Below, one piece after another: positions 1 to 7,962 of a stretch of 21,662 nt of DNA (positions are counted from its first letter, which is position 1; each line of letters begins with the position of its first letter). Below the pieces are notes generated by a model. It saw nothing but the letters and a program-made list of their open reading frames with translations. It had not been told where the DNA came from and searched no databases. A program made the translations under genes and the position numbers. Source of the DNA: CAZBWP01 sp964630265 (GTDB lineage Bacteria > Pseudomonadota > Alphaproteobacteria > Rhodospirillales > Defluviicoccaceae); contig CAZVRW010000056.1 in the NCBI GenBank assembly GCA_964630265.1, forward strand, positions 1-21,662, read 5' to 3'.

Positions 1-199
1 ATCCAGAACTGCCAGCGGTCGTTTGTGGTGCTTGCCAATGCCCTGTGCCCGGCTGATCTCGTTCGGCGTTATTTAGTGGGTTGGCGGCACGGTGCGAAGC
101 GAATTTCGCGCCAGTCGCTGCCGGACCGCGGCGGAGGCTGGGATCAGCCGTGGCACTGCGGTCGGCTCGGGCGGGGAAGCATTGATGTCCCAAGCAAAC

Positions 200-222
200 G
201 CGGCGCCCTTGAGGGGCGCCGC
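200..222 (-). terminator. Candidate intrinsic terminator of the anchored surface protein gene
   Basis: A perfect 9-bp inverted repeat (GCGGCGCCC and GGGCGCCGC) surrounds a 5-nt loop about 30 bp past the stop codon at 253. In the minus-strand transcript the stem is followed by GTTTGCTT, which is only moderately U-rich. Position and stem strength fit a terminator. The rest of positions 1-252 shows no credible gene. Confidence 0.55.
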
Positions 223-252
223 GCGTCGATCGAATGAATGTGGCGGAGGCAG

Positions 253-1938
253 TCAGCTTCTCGCACGCCGGCGACGGGCCAAGACGCCGAAGCCGGCCAG
301 TCCGACCAGCGACAAGGCGAGGGTGCCGGGCAGCGGCACGGCGTAGATGGTGACCGTGCCACTGATCTCGTTAGCGGCGAGCAGCAGCGGGATCCCGGTC
401 GGGCTGTCGGCGGCCGGGATGAACAGCAGGCCTTCGGGGCCGAGGTGAAGCGAAAGATTGTTCTCCAGTTCCTCCTCCGACAGGCCGAAATCGCGATCGT
501 TGACGTATTCTTTGAACATGACGTTCAGGGGGTCGGTGACGTCATAGACCATGATCCCGCCGATGCGCTCCAGCCCCACGAAGGCATAGGTCCGGCCGTC
601 CAACTGGGCCAGCGTGAGGGCCTCCGGTTCGGGGCCCTTGTTGTCGCTACGGTTGTCAAACGAGTCGTTCTCTTCGTTGTCCGAGTTGAAGTCCTCGGGA
701 AACAGCAAGGCCGTGATCTGTTCGAAGTCATCGCCGCTGTCGAAGACTTGGTTGCCGTTCTGATCGTAGATCGAGATCGAGCGGGCACCGTAGGCGAACA
801 GCTGGTCGAAATCGCCGTCGCCGTCGGTATCACCGTCGATGTCCGATACTTGCAGCCGGCCCAAATTCGCGTCCTGCTGCAATTCTGCCGCGTTGGGAAA
901 GGTGGTTGGATCGAGGGTAAGATTTTTGATGCGCGCATCTTCGTCGCGGGCGTCGCCCTCGTTCGCGGTAATGATGTAGGTCACACCGTCGACCTCATAG
1001 CTGGCGATCGAGTCCGGCATGAACATGCCGGATACCGGCCAGTTGGCGATGTTGATGGCGTCGTCGCGATCGCTGGCATCGAGGCCGTTGCCGGGGAGGC
1101 TGTGATCCTTCAAGCCGAGCGGCAGCAGCACGACGTCGGCCTCGTCGAGCGTGACGAGATTGATCTTGGCGAGCGTGTTGGCTTCCTGCAGGGCGACGAA
1201 GGCCGTCGTTCCGTCCGGCGAGACGGTGATATACTCGGGTTCAAAGTCGTCGGAGGCGAGTTTGCCGGGAAAGATGCGGATGCCCTGGGCGCGCAGGGGG
1301 TCTTCCTGGCCATCGAACTTGGTGAAGCCGACGGTTATCGGTGATAGCGCCGGATCACCGGAGAGCACGCCGCCCGTGACATCGATGACGCTGACTGATC
1401 CTTTCGGATCGATGCCGCCGTCTGCTTCGCCCTCGTTGGCGACCAGCACTTTCGTGCCGTCGGGGGTGAAGGTGACCATGTCCGGCAGCGCACCGACCGT
1501 CACCGACTGACCGGGGGTCCCAAAGGCATCGAAGAACACCAGCGAACCCGGGGCCGTAACGACCGCGGCCTCGACCGCGGCGACGCCAATGCCGTTCTTG
1601 AAGGCGACGCTGTTGATGCCGCCGCCGAACGGCGAGAGGTCGATGGATCCGAGCAGCGTCGGCGTCGTCGGATCGCTGATGTCGATGCGATCGATGCGGT
1701 TCTGCGAACCGTTCGTCGAGAACACGATCTGCGTTGCGGGATCGTAGGCAACGATTTCGGCGAAGCCTGCATCAAACGTACGATCCGGATCGGCCCAGAC
1801 GCCGATCAGGTCGAGTCCGACGGCGTTGGCCGGCCGCGGTGCGACGAGTTGGGCCGCAAAACCGATGACCAAGGCCATGGTTGACACCACGGCCACCCGC
1901 CGCGGCATGCCTAAAAAGCTCAATAGAAAGTGTTTCAT
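253..1938 (-). CDS. Choice-of-anchor I family secreted protein with VPLPA/PEP-CTERM-like sorting signal
   Basis: This is a 561-residue protein probably exported and anchored at the cell surface. The ATG at 1938 is preferred over one 33 bp upstream because GAGAGGGAA lies just before it. The N-terminus has a basic stretch, a hydrophobic segment and an AxA-like cleavage region near PRPANA. The body has repeated beta-propeller-like blades with the family hallmarks VANEGEAD, ITANEGDARDEDARI and GPEPEAL, and an aspartate-rich DIDGDTDGDGDFD loop that may bind calcium. The C-terminus has VPLPGT, a hydrophobic helix and an RRRRARS tail, the three-part pattern cut by exosortases. Members of this family are sometimes annotated as alkaline phosphatase-like, but I see no phosphatase active site and assign no reaction. 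No exosortase gene lies in the window. It is monocistronic, with a hairpin downstream. Confidence 0.85.
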   Translation of the reverse strand: MKHFLLSFLGMPRRVAVVSTMALVIGFAAQLVAPRPANAVGLDLIGVWADPDRTFDAGFAEIVAYDPATQIVFSTNGSQNRIDRIDISDPTTPTLLGSIDLSPFGGGINSVAFKNGIGVAAVEAAVVTAPGSLVFFDAFGTPGQSVTVGALPDMVTFTPDGTKVLVANEGEADGGIDPKGSVSVIDVTGGVLSGDPALSPITVGFTKFDGQEDPLRAQGIRIFPGKLASDDFEPEYITVSPDGTTAFVALQEANTLAKINLVTLDEADVVLLPLGLKDHSLPGNGLDASDRDDAINIANWPVSGMFMPDSIASYEVDGVTYIITANEGDARDEDARIKNLTLDPTTFPNAAELQQDANLGRLQVSDIDGDTDGDGDFDQLFAYGARSISIYDQNGNQVFDSGDDFEQITALLFPEDFNSDNEENDSFDNRSDNKGPEPEALTLAQLDGRTYAFVGLERIGGIMVYDVTDPLNVMFKEYVNDRDFGLSEEELENNLSLHLGPEGLLFIPAADSPTGIPLLLAANEISGTVTIYAVPLPGTLALSLVGLAGFGVLARRRRARS

Positions 1939-2045
1939 TTCCCTCTCCCAATCCCAGGTGCCCTTTGGCACGGTTTTCCCTGCGCCGTCCCTGTTCGCCG
2001 CACGACGTGGCGAACTTCGTTGTTTTCGATCAAGAGAACAATACC

Positions 2046-2069
2046 GTAAAAATTTGAAGTTTTTGTTAC
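2046..2069. promoter_or_regulatory. AT-rich imperfect palindrome upstream of the anchored protein gene
   Basis: In the 241-bp gap between the two minus-strand genes there is one conspicuously AT-rich island (about 2025-2070). It contains an imperfect inverted repeat with GTAAAAA at one end and TTTGTTAC at the other. It lies roughly 110 bp upstream of the minus-strand start at 1938 and may hold the promoter or an operator. I could not place a convincing -35/-10 pair, so this is a weak call. Confidence 0.25.
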
Positions 2070-2179
2070 GCGAGACGTTTGGGTGGCGCCGGAGCGATCC
2101 GGCCGCGGGCGCGGCGGCCTCTCGAACCGGAAACAGCCAAACGACGACGCACCACCCTTCGTCAAGTGGGGAAAGACGA

Positions 2180-3973
2180 TCAGCCGTAGAGGGCGTTGAG
2201 ATCGTCGGCGTAGGTGCGGGCGACCACGTGACGGCGGACCTTGAGGGTCGGGGTCATCTGGCCGTTGTCGATGGTGAACGGGGCGGCGATGGCGGTGAAG
2301 CGGCGGATCTTCTCGATGGTCGAGAGCTTTTCATTGACGCGCTCGATCGCTGGCGACAGCGCCGCCTTGAGGTCAGGATCGCGCACCAGCGACGCCGGCT
2401 CCCCGTGCTTGCCGGTGTCGCGGGCCCAGCCGCGCAACCATTCGGCGTCGGGGACCAGCAGTGCCACCAAGTGCGGCCGCTTGTCGCCGACGACCATGGC
2501 TTGGCCGATCTCCGGTTCCATGACCAACTTGCCCTCGATCCGTGCCGGCGAGACATTGTCGCCGCCGGACAGCACGATGATGTCCTTCTTGCGGTCGGTG
2601 ATCATCAGGTGTCCGTCGGCATCGAAGCTGCCGACATCGCCGGTGAGCAGCCAGCCGTCCTCGATGGTCGCCGCCGTCGCGTCCGGGTTGCGCCAGTAGC
2701 CCTGCATCACCAAGTCGCCGCGCACGCGGATCTCGCCGTCGTCGGCGATGCGCACCTCGGTGTTCTTGAGCAGCGGGCCGACGGTGTGCAACTTGGCGCG
2801 CCCCGGCCGATTGACCGAAACCACGGGCGCGGACTCGGTCTGTCCGTAGCCTTGGAGAATCTGGATGCCGAGGGCGGTGAGAAACATCCCGACCTCGGGA
2901 TTGAGAGCGGCGCCGCCGGAGACCATGGCCTCGAGACGGCCGCCGAACTGGGCACGCACCTTGTTGCGCACCAGCCGATCCAGCACCGCATCTTGGAGGG
3001 CCGCGAGCGGCGGCAGTCGGCCCGCACCCTCGATGCGCTGCTTGCCGAGCGCGAGGGTGCGTTCGAACAGTGCGCGCTTCAGCGGGCTCGCCTTGTCGAC
3101 ACCGCGGGCGATCCGTTGTTGCAGGGACTCGAATAGCCGCGGGACCGCGGTCATCACCGTCGGCCGCACCTCGGCCATGTTGCGCGCCAGCGCCTCGACA
3201 CCCTCTGCGTAGTAGATTCGCGCGCCGGCGGCGATCGGCACGAACTGCCCGGTGGTGTGTTCGTAGCTGTGCGACAGCGGTAAGAACGAAAGGAAGATCG
3301 CGTTCTCGAGATCAAGTCCGCACAGCGCATCCAGGGCGCCGTCACAGTTATGCAGCAGGGCCGCGTGCGACAACATGACACCCTTCGGCGTGCCGCCGGT
3401 ACCCGATGTGTAGATGATGCAGGCGGTGGCGTCGCGGCGGATCGCCCTGGCGGACTCGGCGATTTCGGCGGCTCCGGCCGCGCCCGAAGCGATGATCTCC
3501 TGCCAGCCCCGCAGCGGCGGCGCGCCGTCGTAGCTGGCGGCATCCATCGTCACCACGAAGCGAAGGTCGGAGTCCGCCGCCGCCGGCAGCAGGCGCTCCA
3601 GCAACCGTTCGCCGGCAATGATCGCGGCAATGGCGCCGCTGTCGGCGACGATGTGGGCATGATCGGTGATCGTATTCGTGGTGTAGGCGGGAACGGTGAT
3701 CCCCCCGGCCATCATGATCGCATGGTCGGCAATCAGCCATTCCGGCCGGTTCTCGGCGACCAGAATCACCCGATCACCGGCGCCGACCCCGGCGGCTTGC
3801 AGCCCAGCGGCAAGCCGGGCCGCTGTCTCGGCCACCTGGCGCCACGTCCACGGAATCCACCGACCGTCGCGCTTGGCCCACAGAAACGGCTCCTCACCGT
3901 GGTGGTGTGCCTGCTCAAGGAGCATGGCTACGACGTTCGGACAGCGATCGGTCGACACGGCAGCTTTGGACAT
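2180..3973 (-). CDS. Long-chain fatty-acid-CoA ligase (AMP-forming, FadD15/ACSBG-like)
   Basis: This 597-residue enzyme should activate fatty acids to acyl-CoA through an acyl-adenylate. Motifs of the ANL superfamily appear in order: the phosphate loop TSGTGGTPKG (residues 189-198), YGQTE (376-380), LLTGD (about 442-446) with the adenosine-binding aspartate, the hinge DRKKD (about 460-464), and the C-terminal catalytic lysine region TPTLKVRR (K578). Length and motif spelling fit the long-chain ligases related to mycobacterial FadD15 and eukaryotic ACSBG rather than short-chain acetyl-CoA synthetases. The ATG at 3973 is chosen because GGGAGGAAA sits about 12 nt upstream and because homology starts here, although the frame stays open further upstream. 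It is divergent from the peptidase gene at 4069. The exact chain-length preference cannot be read from sequence. Confidence 0.9.
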   Translation of the reverse strand: MSKAAVSTDRCPNVVAMLLEQAHHHGEEPFLWAKRDGRWIPWTWRQVAETAARLAAGLQAAGVGAGDRVILVAENRPEWLIADHAIMMAGGITVPAYTTNTITDHAHIVADSGAIAAIIAGERLLERLLPAAADSDLRFVVTMDAASYDGAPPLRGWQEIIASGAAGAAEIAESARAIRRDATACIIYTSGTGGTPKGVMLSHAALLHNCDGALDALCGLDLENAIFLSFLPLSHSYEHTTGQFVPIAAGARIYYAEGVEALARNMAEVRPTVMTAVPRLFESLQQRIARGVDKASPLKRALFERTLALGKQRIEGAGRLPPLAALQDAVLDRLVRNKVRAQFGGRLEAMVSGGAALNPEVGMFLTALGIQILQGYGQTESAPVVSVNRPGRAKLHTVGPLLKNTEVRIADDGEIRVRGDLVMQGYWRNPDATAATIEDGWLLTGDVGSFDADGHLMITDRKKDIIVLSGGDNVSPARIEGKLVMEPEIGQAMVVGDKRPHLVALLVPDAEWLRGWARDTGKHGEPASLVRDPDLKAALSPAIERVNEKLSTIEKIRRFTAIAAPFTIDNGQMTPTLKVRRHVVARTYADDLNALYG

Positions 3974-3994
3974 GGCGGCTCGTTTCCTCCCAGT

Positions 3995-4043
3995 GGACGG
4001 CGATGCCGTCCCTTGTCTCAACAGGTTCCCGACCCCACTATAC
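3995..4043. promoter_or_regulatory. Divergent intergenic region with 7-bp palindrome and TATA elements
   Basis: The 95 bp between the acyl-CoA ligase and pepF carry a perfect inverted repeat GGACGGC-GAT-GCCGTCC at 3995-4011. An ACTATACC element at 4037-4044 reads as TATAGT (5 of 6 match to a -10 box) on the minus strand. On the plus strand TTGTCT at 4013-4018 and ACTATA at 4037-4042 are 18 bp apart. One or both genes may be driven from here. The palindrome may be an operator or a hairpin in the ligase leader. Confidence 0.35.
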
Positions 4044-4068
4044 CGGCGGCAGGGTTCGGGAGAAAACG

Positions 4069-5862
4069 ATGAGAAATGCAGGCATGGTCGCGGTCGCAAC
4101 GGAGGGCCGGCTGCCGACGTGGCGTCTGCACGATCTTTACGCGGGCTCGGACGACCCCGCCATCGAGCAGGATTTGGCGGCGGCGCTCCGCGATGCCGAA
4201 GCGTTCCACGCGGAGACGGCTGGCCGCCTGTCGACGTTCGATGGCAGCGCGCTGGCACAGGCAATCACCCGATACGAGGCGATCGTTGAGCGACTGAACC
4301 GCGCGCTCAGTTTCGCCCAACTCGTGTTCTCCGAGGACATGGGCGATCCGTCGCGCGGCCGCTTCCTGCAGTTCGTTCAAGAGCGCGTCAACGCGGTGAC
4401 CCTGGAAACTCTGTTCTTCACGCTGGAACTGAACGAACTTGATGATGCCGTTCTGGCGGCCCAGCTGGAGGATCCGGCAGCGGCCCACTTCGCATCCTGG
4501 ATTGCCGATTCACGCCTGTTCCGGCCGCATCAGCTTGCGGCGGAGATCGAGGCCGTGCTGCACGAAAAGGAACTCACCGGACGAAGCGCCTGGGTGCGAC
4601 TGTTCGAGCAGACCATCGCGCGGCTGTCATTCCAGGTGGATGGCGCGACCATGGGGATCTCTGAGGTTCTCAATCAGCTCTCCGACGCCGATGCCCAACG
4701 TCGCCGGGCTGCCGCCGAGGCACTCGGCGCCGGTCTTGGCGACAAGGTCGAGCTGTTCACGCTGATCACCAACACGCTGGCCAAAGACAAGGAGATCGAC
4801 GACCGACTGCGCCACTATGCGACGCCCGTGTCTTACCGAAATCTTTCGAACCGGGTCGAGGACGAGGTGGTCGACGCCCTGGTCGAGGCGACGCGGGGCG
4901 CGTACGACGCCCTCGCCCACCGTTATTATACGATCAAGGTGCGCTGGTACGGGGAGACGGTGCTCGATTACTGGGACCGCAACGCGCCGTTGCCCGGGGC
5001 CCGCCAACGCACCTTCACATGGGAAGAGGCGCAGTCGATCGTGCTCGAGGCGTTCGGGGGGTTCGATCCCCGTATGGCGGACATCGCCAAGCGATTCTTC
5101 GCGGAAGCCTGGATCGACGCGGCGCCGCAACCGGGCAAGGATCCGGGCGCCTTCGCCCATCCCACCGTGCCCTCTGTGCATCCGTACGTGTTGCTCAATT
5201 TCTACGGGCGCTCGCGCGACGTCACGACGTTGGCGCACGAATTGGGTCACGGCGTTCACCAAGTGCTGGCCGCCGAACACGGAGTTCTGATGTCGGAAAC
5301 GCCACTGACGCTGGCGGAGACCGCGTCGGTGTTCGGCGAGATGCTGGTGTTCCGCGCGTTGCTGGACCGCGAACGCGACGCGGAGCAGCGGAAGCGGCTG
5401 CTCGCGGGCAAGGTCGAGGATATGTTGAATACGGTCGTCCGGCAGACCGCGTTCTTCGTGTTCGAGCGCCGGGTGCACGAGGAACGACGTCAGGGCGAAT
5501 TGTCTGCCGACCGGCTCGGCGAGATCTGGCTGGAGATTCAGCGCGAAAGCCTTGGGCCGGCCATTCGCTTCCAGGACGAGTATCGCTTCTATTGGAGCTA
5601 CATTCCGCACTTCGTGCATTCGCCTTTCTACGTGTACGCCTATGCCTTCGGCGACTGCCTGGTCAACGCACTTTTTCGCGTGTACCAACGTGGCCAACCG
5701 GGGTTCGCCGACGCCTATATGGACATGCTGCGCGCCGGCGGGACGCGGCGGCACGGTGAACTGCTGGCTCCGTTCGGGCTTGATGCTCGAGACCCGGGCT
5801 TTTGGCGGCAGGGCCTCGATGTGATCGTCGACCTCATCGACGAATTGGAGGCGTTGCCGTGA
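4069..5862 (+). CDS. pepF: Oligoendopeptidase F (M3B zinc metallopeptidase)
   Basis: This 597-residue cytoplasmic zinc peptidase should cleave short peptides. The catalytic HELGH motif is at residues 390-394 (two zinc histidines plus the catalytic glutamate). A likely third zinc ligand is the glutamate of SETPLTLAET, about E417. The C-terminal block RFYWSYIPHFVHSPFYVYAYAFG is typical of the M3B family and holds the tyrosine/histidine residues lining the active site. The length is normal for the family. The frame is open far upstream, but the ATG at 4069 follows GGGAG with an 8-9 nt spacer and sits where family homology begins. It is followed after 90 bp by the UbiB-like gene on the same strand. 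Its physiological substrate is not inferable from context. Confidence 0.93.
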   Translation: MRNAGMVAVATEGRLPTWRLHDLYAGSDDPAIEQDLAAALRDAEAFHAETAGRLSTFDGSALAQAITRYEAIVERLNRALSFAQLVFSEDMGDPSRGRFLQFVQERVNAVTLETLFFTLELNELDDAVLAAQLEDPAAAHFASWIADSRLFRPHQLAAEIEAVLHEKELTGRSAWVRLFEQTIARLSFQVDGATMGISEVLNQLSDADAQRRRAAAEALGAGLGDKVELFTLITNTLAKDKEIDDRLRHYATPVSYRNLSNRVEDEVVDALVEATRGAYDALAHRYYTIKVRWYGETVLDYWDRNAPLPGARQRTFTWEEAQSIVLEAFGGFDPRMADIAKRFFAEAWIDAAPQPGKDPGAFAHPTVPSVHPYVLLNFYGRSRDVTTLAHELGHGVHQVLAAEHGVLMSETPLTLAETASVFGEMLVFRALLDRERDAEQRKRLLAGKVEDMLNTVVRQTAFFVFERRVHEERRQGELSADRLGEIWLEIQRESLGPAIRFQDEYRFYWSYIPHFVHSPFYVYAYAFGDCLVNALFRVYQRGQPGFADAYMDMLRAGGTRRHGELLAPFGLDARDPGFWRQGLDVIVDLIDELEALP

Positions 5863-5952
5863 GTCGGTGGGACAACGCGCGGACAGCGATGATCGGATCG
5901 ACGCCTTTCGGCGTAGACGATTTAGGGTTGTCAAACAGGAGAGCGTTTCCCC

Positions 5953-7326
5953 ATGCCAGCGGATCTCGTCATGGCCCAGCCGATCGATGAAGAGGGCAGC
6001 TCGCTTGGCGGGCGCTTCAAACGATACGCATCCGTCGGCTCGGCCGTCGGATCGGTCGCGGCACGCTATGCCGGCGGCCGGGTATTCGGGCGCTCGGGGG
6101 AGGGAAACGGTCAAGCCGCTGAGTTGAAAATGGCTCTCGGTGGCCTCAAGGGTCCGTTGATGAAGGTGGCGCAGATCCTTGCCACCGTCCCGGACATGCT
6201 GCCGGAAGAGTACACGGCGGAGTTGGCCCAGTTGCAGACCAATGCACCGTCCATGGGCTGGGCATTTGTCAAGCGGCGCATGAGCGCGGAACTCGGGCCG
6301 GGCTGGCAGCAGCGCTTCCGCGACTTCGAGCACCACGCCGCAGCGGCAGCCTCGCTTGGGCAGGTGCATCGCGCCGTCGGGCCCGACGGGCGTCGACTAG
6401 CGTGCAAGCTGCAGTATCCGGATATGGCGTCGGCAGTCGAGGCGGATCTGAGCCAACTTAGCTTGGTCTTGTCCATCTATCGCCGATACGACCGCGCGAT
6501 CGACGCCAGCGATATCTATGCCGAGCTTTCCGATCGCTTGCGCGAGGAACTCGACTACCAGCGCGAGGCCCGGCACATGCGGCTCTATCGGCTGATGTTG
6601 GCGGATGCCGCAGGCGTGCACGTCTCCGAACCCGTCGATGAGTTGAGCACCCGGCGGTTGCTGAGCATGGCTTGGCTCGACGGTGACCCGCTGCTCGATT
6701 TCGTCGATCACCACATCGACATGCGCAATGCCGTCGCGCGCAACATGTTCGCGGCGTGGTACGTGCCCTTTTATCGCTTTGGCGTCATCCACGGGGATCC
6801 GCATCTGGGCAATTACACGGTGCGTCCGGACGGTTCGATCAATCTGCTCGATTTCGGCTGCATCCGGGTGTTCAAACCGGATTTCGTCGGTGCCGTAATC
6901 GATCTGTACACGGCGCTGCGCGAGAACGACGAGGATCTGGCCGTGCACGCCTACGAGACTTGGGGTTTTCGGAACATCAGTCGCGACTTGATTGAAGTCC
7001 TGAACCAGTGGGCGCGGTTCTTGTACCGGCCGTTGATGGAGGACCGGGTGCAGACGATCCAGGAGGACGGCGGCACGGCTTATGGCGCCACAGTCGCCGC
7101 CAAAGTTCACATGGAGTTGCGCCGCATCGGCGGTGTGAAACCGCCGCGCGAGTTCGTGCTGATGGATCGCGCCGCCATCGGCCTTGGTAGCGTGTTCACC
7201 CGGCTCAAGGCAGAAATCAACTGGCATCGCCTCTTCCATGACACGATCCAGGATTTTGCCGTGCCTCAGTTGCGCGACCGCCAGACCGCCGCGCTATTGT
7301 CGCAAAACTTGCCGCTGCCCGGCTGA
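5953..7326 (+). CDS. ABC1/UbiB/ADCK-family atypical kinase-like protein
   Basis: This is a 457-residue member of the UbiB protein kinase-like family, whose members support ubiquinone biosynthesis or lipid homeostasis, often through ATPase activity. Visible motifs are the N-terminal KVAQ (residues 71-74, in place of the usual KxGQ), the alanine-rich nucleotide loop AAAASLGQVH (about 130-139), the conserved lysine K152 in ACKLQYP, the ExD-type segment EELDYQREA, the catalytic HGDPHLGN (280-287) and the metal-binding DFG (300-302). All core catalytic residues are present, so it is probably active. No C-terminal transmembrane pair like that of E. coli UbiB is seen. GGAGA lies about 12 nt before the ATG. 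No ubiquinone biosynthesis genes neighbour it, so the precise role is unknown. Confidence 0.9.
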   Translation: MPADLVMAQPIDEEGSSLGGRFKRYASVGSAVGSVAARYAGGRVFGRSGEGNGQAAELKMALGGLKGPLMKVAQILATVPDMLPEEYTAELAQLQTNAPSMGWAFVKRRMSAELGPGWQQRFRDFEHHAAAAASLGQVHRAVGPDGRRLACKLQYPDMASAVEADLSQLSLVLSIYRRYDRAIDASDIYAELSDRLREELDYQREARHMRLYRLMLADAAGVHVSEPVDELSTRRLLSMAWLDGDPLLDFVDHHIDMRNAVARNMFAAWYVPFYRFGVIHGDPHLGNYTVRPDGSINLLDFGCIRVFKPDFVGAVIDLYTALRENDEDLAVHAYETWGFRNISRDLIEVLNQWARFLYRPLMEDRVQTIQEDGGTAYGATVAAKVHMELRRIGGVKPPREFVLMDRAAIGLGSVFTRLKAEINWHRLFHDTIQDFAVPQLRDRQTAALLSQNLPLPG

Positions 7327-7363
7327 CGTGAAATAGTGCCGCCCTCACCACCGGGGGCAATTC

Positions 7364-7687
7364 ATGATCGTCACGACCACCCATGGCGTCGAAGGGCGCA
7401 AGATCACCGGTTATCTCGGCATCGTCGCCGGCGAGGCCGTTCTGGGTGCGAACTTCTTTCAGGATTTCGTGGCTGGTGTCCGCGACTTCGTCGGCGGGCG
7501 GTCGGTGAGCTATGAAGACGAGTTGCGAAAGGCCAAAGATCTTGCGGTCGGCGAGATGCAGGAGCAAGCGGCGGCGCTCGGCGCCGACGCGGTTGTCGGC
7601 GTTGATCTGGACTACGAGCACATCGGCGGCGAGTCCAAGTCCATGCTTATGGTCTGCGCCAACGGCACCGCCGTGACCCTCGATTAG
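7364..7687 (+). CDS. YbjQ/UPF0145 family protein
   Basis: A 107-residue protein matching the YbjQ family, whose members form ring-shaped oligomers and are often labelled heavy-metal-binding without firm biochemical proof. The N-terminal strand VTTTHGVEGRKITGYLGIVAGE, the central helix with YEDELRKAKDLAVGEMQEQAAALGADAVVGVDLDYE and the final strand with an SMLMVCANGTAV pattern are all typical. The start ATG follows CGGGGGCAA. It begins 37 bp after the UbiB-like gene, so the two may be cotranscribed. A 9-bp hairpin follows immediately. I assign no function beyond family membership. Confidence 0.88.
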   Translation: MIVTTTHGVEGRKITGYLGIVAGEAVLGANFFQDFVAGVRDFVGGRSVSYEDELRKAKDLAVGEMQEQAAALGADAVVGVDLDYEHIGGESKSMLMVCANGTAVTLD

Positions 7688-7693
7688 TCCTTC

Positions 7694-7722
7694 CGGCATG
7701 GCGTCCGGCGCCGGCCATGCCG
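7694..7722 (+). terminator. Hairpin directly after the YbjQ gene
   Basis: A perfect 9-bp stem, CGGCATGGC with GCCATGCCG, encloses an 11-nt GC-rich loop and begins 7 nt after the ybjQ-like stop. No U-tract follows, so it may be a weak terminator or an mRNA 3' end-stabilising hairpin. Confidence 0.35.
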
Positions 7723-7749
7723 CCAGGGTTGGTCCGCCGCACGTTAACG

Positions 7750-7788
7750 AACGCGATCCAACGCGTTCGACCCACCCTCGAACGCGTT
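7750..7788. promoter_or_regulatory. Phased AACGCG repeat cluster, candidate operator upstream of the kamA unit
   Basis: AACGCGTTCGA at 7760-7770 and TCGAACGCGTT at 7778-7788 form a perfect 11-bp inverted repeat with a 7-bp spacer. Each half contains the self-complementary octamer AACGCGTT, and a third near-copy AACGCGAT lies at 7750-7757. The octamers start 10 and 21 bp apart, about one and two helical turns, so all three face one side of the helix. A CGTTAACG palindrome at 7742-7749 adjoins them. This layout fits a multi-site repressor or activator operator about 175 bp upstream of the kamA start. A convincing -35/-10 pair was not found. Confidence 0.5.
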
Positions 7789-7962
7789 GTGATTGTAATC
7801 CGATTCCGCTCTCGTCGCGGAGCGGTGCGACCGCGCTTCGGTGCGGGCGCCGGCCGGAAGCGACCGTCAAAGAAAATATCGTTACGGCAGAATGAAGACT
7901 CTTGCGTCTGCGCGTACGAATGTTATTTGCGCGCTGAAACAGGCGGGTTGTCGGCCTTGGCG

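Noticed and set aside
25..237. Short plus-strand frame at the window start
   Set aside because: It has no ribosome site, reads through the terminator-like hairpin at 200-222, and its translation matches nothing I recognise.
1966..1983. TGGCACGGTTTTCCCTGC, similar to a sigma-54 promoter
   Set aside because: The GG and GC are 4 bp too far apart for sigma-54, and it points away from the anchored-protein gene.
5901..5914. ACGCC-TTTC-GGCGT hairpin between pepF and the UbiB-like gene
   Set aside because: The stem is only 5 bp with no T-run after it; too weak to call a terminator.
4627..6369. 580-codon open frame on the minus strand
   Set aside because: It is antisense to pepF and the UbiB-like gene, both of which have clear catalytic motifs. 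GC-rich genomes commonly leave such frames open, and its translation has no recognisable domain.
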